This document shows positions 61,965 through 64,000 of a DNA stretch of 64,000 bases, piece by piece. How positions within the stretch are numbered: the stretch's first letter is position 1; each line of letters starts with the position of its first letter. Made by a program: the position numbers and the translations under genes. Under the pieces are notes generated by a model. That model was not told where the DNA came from. It saw only the letters and a program-made list of their open reading frames with translations, and ran no database searches. Source of the stretch: Pomphorhynchus laevis (lineage: Eukaryota > Acanthocephala > Palaeacanthocephala > Echinorhynchida > Pomphorhynchidae); contig WNNJ02000478.1 in assembly GCA_012934845.2 (NCBI GenBank), positions 1 through 64,000 on the forward strand, read 5' to 3'.

Positions 61965-64000
61965 ATGTGACTTTCTTAACAGCAGCCCGGCTCGTCGATC
62001 GTGCGCCTCTTATACAATTCGAGGCAGCTTTGCATAAAACAAAACCAATTTTTCTTTTTAGCTTACATATGCAATCAGCATAAGGAGTTTGCGCTTTACG
62101 GATTTTAAATTGGCCGGTGTGCTTAAGAAAGGCATCGCAGCGGGACCTATACCACCAGATGACGTGAAAATGACTGGAATGAAAACGGCACGCTCTACGT
62201 CAATTATCCGCTCATCGTATTTTGAACGTTTACGTTGCTCATGGTAATCGAAAGCACTTAAAGGTTCACTCTGACACGATATGGTATGCTGATTGAAAAT
62301 ACAAACGTCAATAAACGTTCGCTCATATCGCGACCCAGCGAGACCGCAGCAGCTGACATCTAACCGAGCTTAATTCTCTTTGCATGTAGTGGCTCTTTGA
62401 AACAATATAGAGGAATCTATTGGCTGTAATTTGGGTTCGATTTCAACACTAGTGAACACGGTTGATAGCTCATGTCCAAGAAGATCTCTCACTGCATTAT
62501 GTCTTAATATCGGAAGTCCACCACGCTTGCATGATAGCAGGTGAGACAGCTTATTCGATCCACCGCAAACACAAGAACATTGTGGGACATTTAGCGGATC
62601 AACACCGTAACGAACCGCTATGGAATCTCTAAATTTATGTGGAGTAAGAAGTTCACATTCTGAAGCAATAGGTAAAGCACTAAGCCATGTTGATGATCCG
62701 CCTATTTTGGAAAATTTTAGGGATTGACGAATATGTGTCGGAAGTGCATTTGAAACAGCTTCTAAACGTGAAGCAAATAATTTGATTCGATTTTTGGAAA
62801 GTTCGGCAATGACATTGTGTTGAGCATGCCTTAGGTCTTGACACACCAATCCTGATAGATATGTGTCGCATACTTTGCTTGAGTTCTCAAACTCGATAAG
62901 GGCAACATGTCCAGGATCCGATATTCCAAGACCTCCTAACACGATCGGTGAAGACACTACAGTAAACATATCGTCCCCTATATCTTGCCCCAACATTTTA
63001 ACAGGCAAACTATTACGTATTGCATGCGTTAAGGGGATGAGCGAATGAAGACGACAGGGAGTAGTTCTAAAGTAATGAGCCCATTTCCATTGCAAGGAAT
63101 GTGTTAAGCCGGCATACGCAATATGAGGATCGATATTCGCAACCGTTTGAAGGCGATCCACAAGTGTTGTCCAAGCATATAATTTTTGATAAACCTGCTC
63201 ATTCAAAAAAGACTGAGAGCCAATAGGAGACCCAAATACCTCTATGCCATCGGTAGTGCATTTTATTCCATTAAAATTGAGATTTTCAATGTCTGAAAAA
63301 ATGTGCAATAATAACTTTGTCTTGCTGGGATTTACATAATATCCATATAACGGACCCATTTCCGTCAGCAACTTCCAAATTTGCTCTAGATCATTTGGAC
63401 GACCAACAAAATTAGCGTCATCTGCATACCAACGTTGAACGATGTCTGGGAAACGATGACCAATTATATTTATTAAAGGGATAGTTGCCATAGCAAATGC
63501 GGCCATGGATAATGGATCGCCTTGTGTCACACCTTCGGATGAATAAATGGATTCTCCACCTAAGACAAGTTCAGTTTTAGCAGAATACATGTTTTCAATT
63601 ATCTGTGAGAGAGCAGGGCACGTGAATTGAATGTTTTTGATCATTACGGCGCGATTTACAGAATTGAAAGCATTCGCCGCATCTACTGCTAGCAATCCAT
63701 TTCCGGAATTAGCGCTGAAAGATTTTCGAAGAGAATGAACAGCGAATTCCAAACCACAACGTTGCGAAGCACACAATTGAACGATACCTGCTGCATCTTG
63801 TATGTCTTCCTTAATGGTAGCAAGAATTGATTTACAGATAATTCTCTGTGCCACATCACCAATTCCAATCGGTCTCAAACCACCCGATTTTTTCGATAAT
63901 GCAACTAGTCTACTTGCGCGAAACGCATCAAGAGATTCTGGCCGCCATTTTTGTGTGGCCAAGGAAATGGCAAAATCAGCAACGACACTAGCAAGCCGAG
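61965..64000 (-). mobile_element. RLE-type non-LTR retrotransposon, best copy, runs off the window
   Basis: An open minus-strand frame runs from the window edge (64000) to an in-frame TAA at 62370-62372. It then continues in the same frame through the nuclease domain to about 62063, with a C-terminal helix (CIRGARSTSRAAVKK) near 62000 in another register. Order: RT, thumb, CCHC finger, restriction-like nuclease. The RLE architecture is that of R2/R4/NeSL-like and Utopia-like elements; which clade this is I cannot say. No target gene (rRNA, snRNA) is seen next to it. Confidence 0.85.
62070..64000 (-). CDS. RLE element polyprotein: RT, CCHC finger, restriction-like endonuclease (partial, one stop)
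   Basis: Numbering from the TTG at 63962, though the frame is open beyond it: RT motif 1 GGLRPIGIGDVAQRI (27-41), motif A LLAVDAANAFNSVNR (90-104), motif B GVTQGDPLSMAAFAM (144-158), YADD (179-182), YYVNPSKTKLL (208-218), thumb SPIVLGGLGISDPG (338-351), CCHC finger CVCGGSNKLSHLLSC (464-478). The TAA follows residue 530. After it the frame reads ARLDVSCCGLAGSRYERTFID, HEQRKRSKYDERIIDVERA and FIPVIFTSSGG, matching the nuclease in the copy at 50925-52012. The product would cut a target strand and copy element RNA. The single stop probably disables this copy, and the N-terminus lies outside the window. Confidence 0.85.

Overview
The window looks like an invertebrate animal nuclear genome: AT-rich, no operons, one recognisable host gene, and a very high load of nested retroelements. 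No feature fixes the phylum. The RTE element resembles the nematode RTE-1 type, but transposable elements are weak taxonomic evidence.

The only host gene I can support is a full-length, apparently intronless diphosphomevalonate decarboxylase (MVD, 39546-40738, minus). Its last ~40 codons are out of frame after a run of eight A.

Nearly everything else belongs to a few retroelement groups. (1) CR1/L2-type LINEs on the minus strand. Family A has copies at 5782-10140, 10425-12200, 27531-31656, 33165-34253 and 45901-47925, with fragments elsewhere; family B is at 14465-18060; a third family is only a 3' stub at 32905-33160. (2) A LINE-like element with a restriction-like endonuclease, called 'RLE element' here. 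It is mostly in pieces (2130, 4325, 5222, 12543, 23820, 27207/31657, 50385, 50925), with a nearly open copy running off the right edge (61965-64000). (3) A Penelope-like element (PLE) whose GIY-YIG endonuclease lies in front of the reverse transcriptase, as in the published Naiad/Chlamys PLEs. Pieces lie at 3600, 21930-22830, 25546-27200, 40864-44766, 45199-45899 and 56050-59975. (4) Other CR1-like LINEs at 18753-21490, 49170-50092 (ORF1) and 52013-56000. (5) A 5'-truncated RTE LINE with an open 738-codon frame (56109-58342). (6) One near-whole Ty3/gypsy fossil with 98-bp LTRs nested in a LINE (34254-38193), and a second, badly broken gypsy relic (47926-48930).

Between these lie minisatellites (471-690, 4849-5096, 48973-49164), a ~680-bp segmental duplication carrying a cysteine-rich ORF (649-1329 and 18071-18752), and many short perfect hairpins with the look of snap-back mutations.

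The most notable signals are: a LINE 3' RNA hairpin held by compensatory changes across three families; the permuted PLE with a conserved, interleaved-complementarity block in its 3' UTR; a 150-bp duplication flanking one LINE; a 276-bp palindromic insertion with a 14-bp target duplication; and a possible self-priming site in the short-LTR gypsy element. All assignments come from reading the sequence and recalled family motifs. No search was run.
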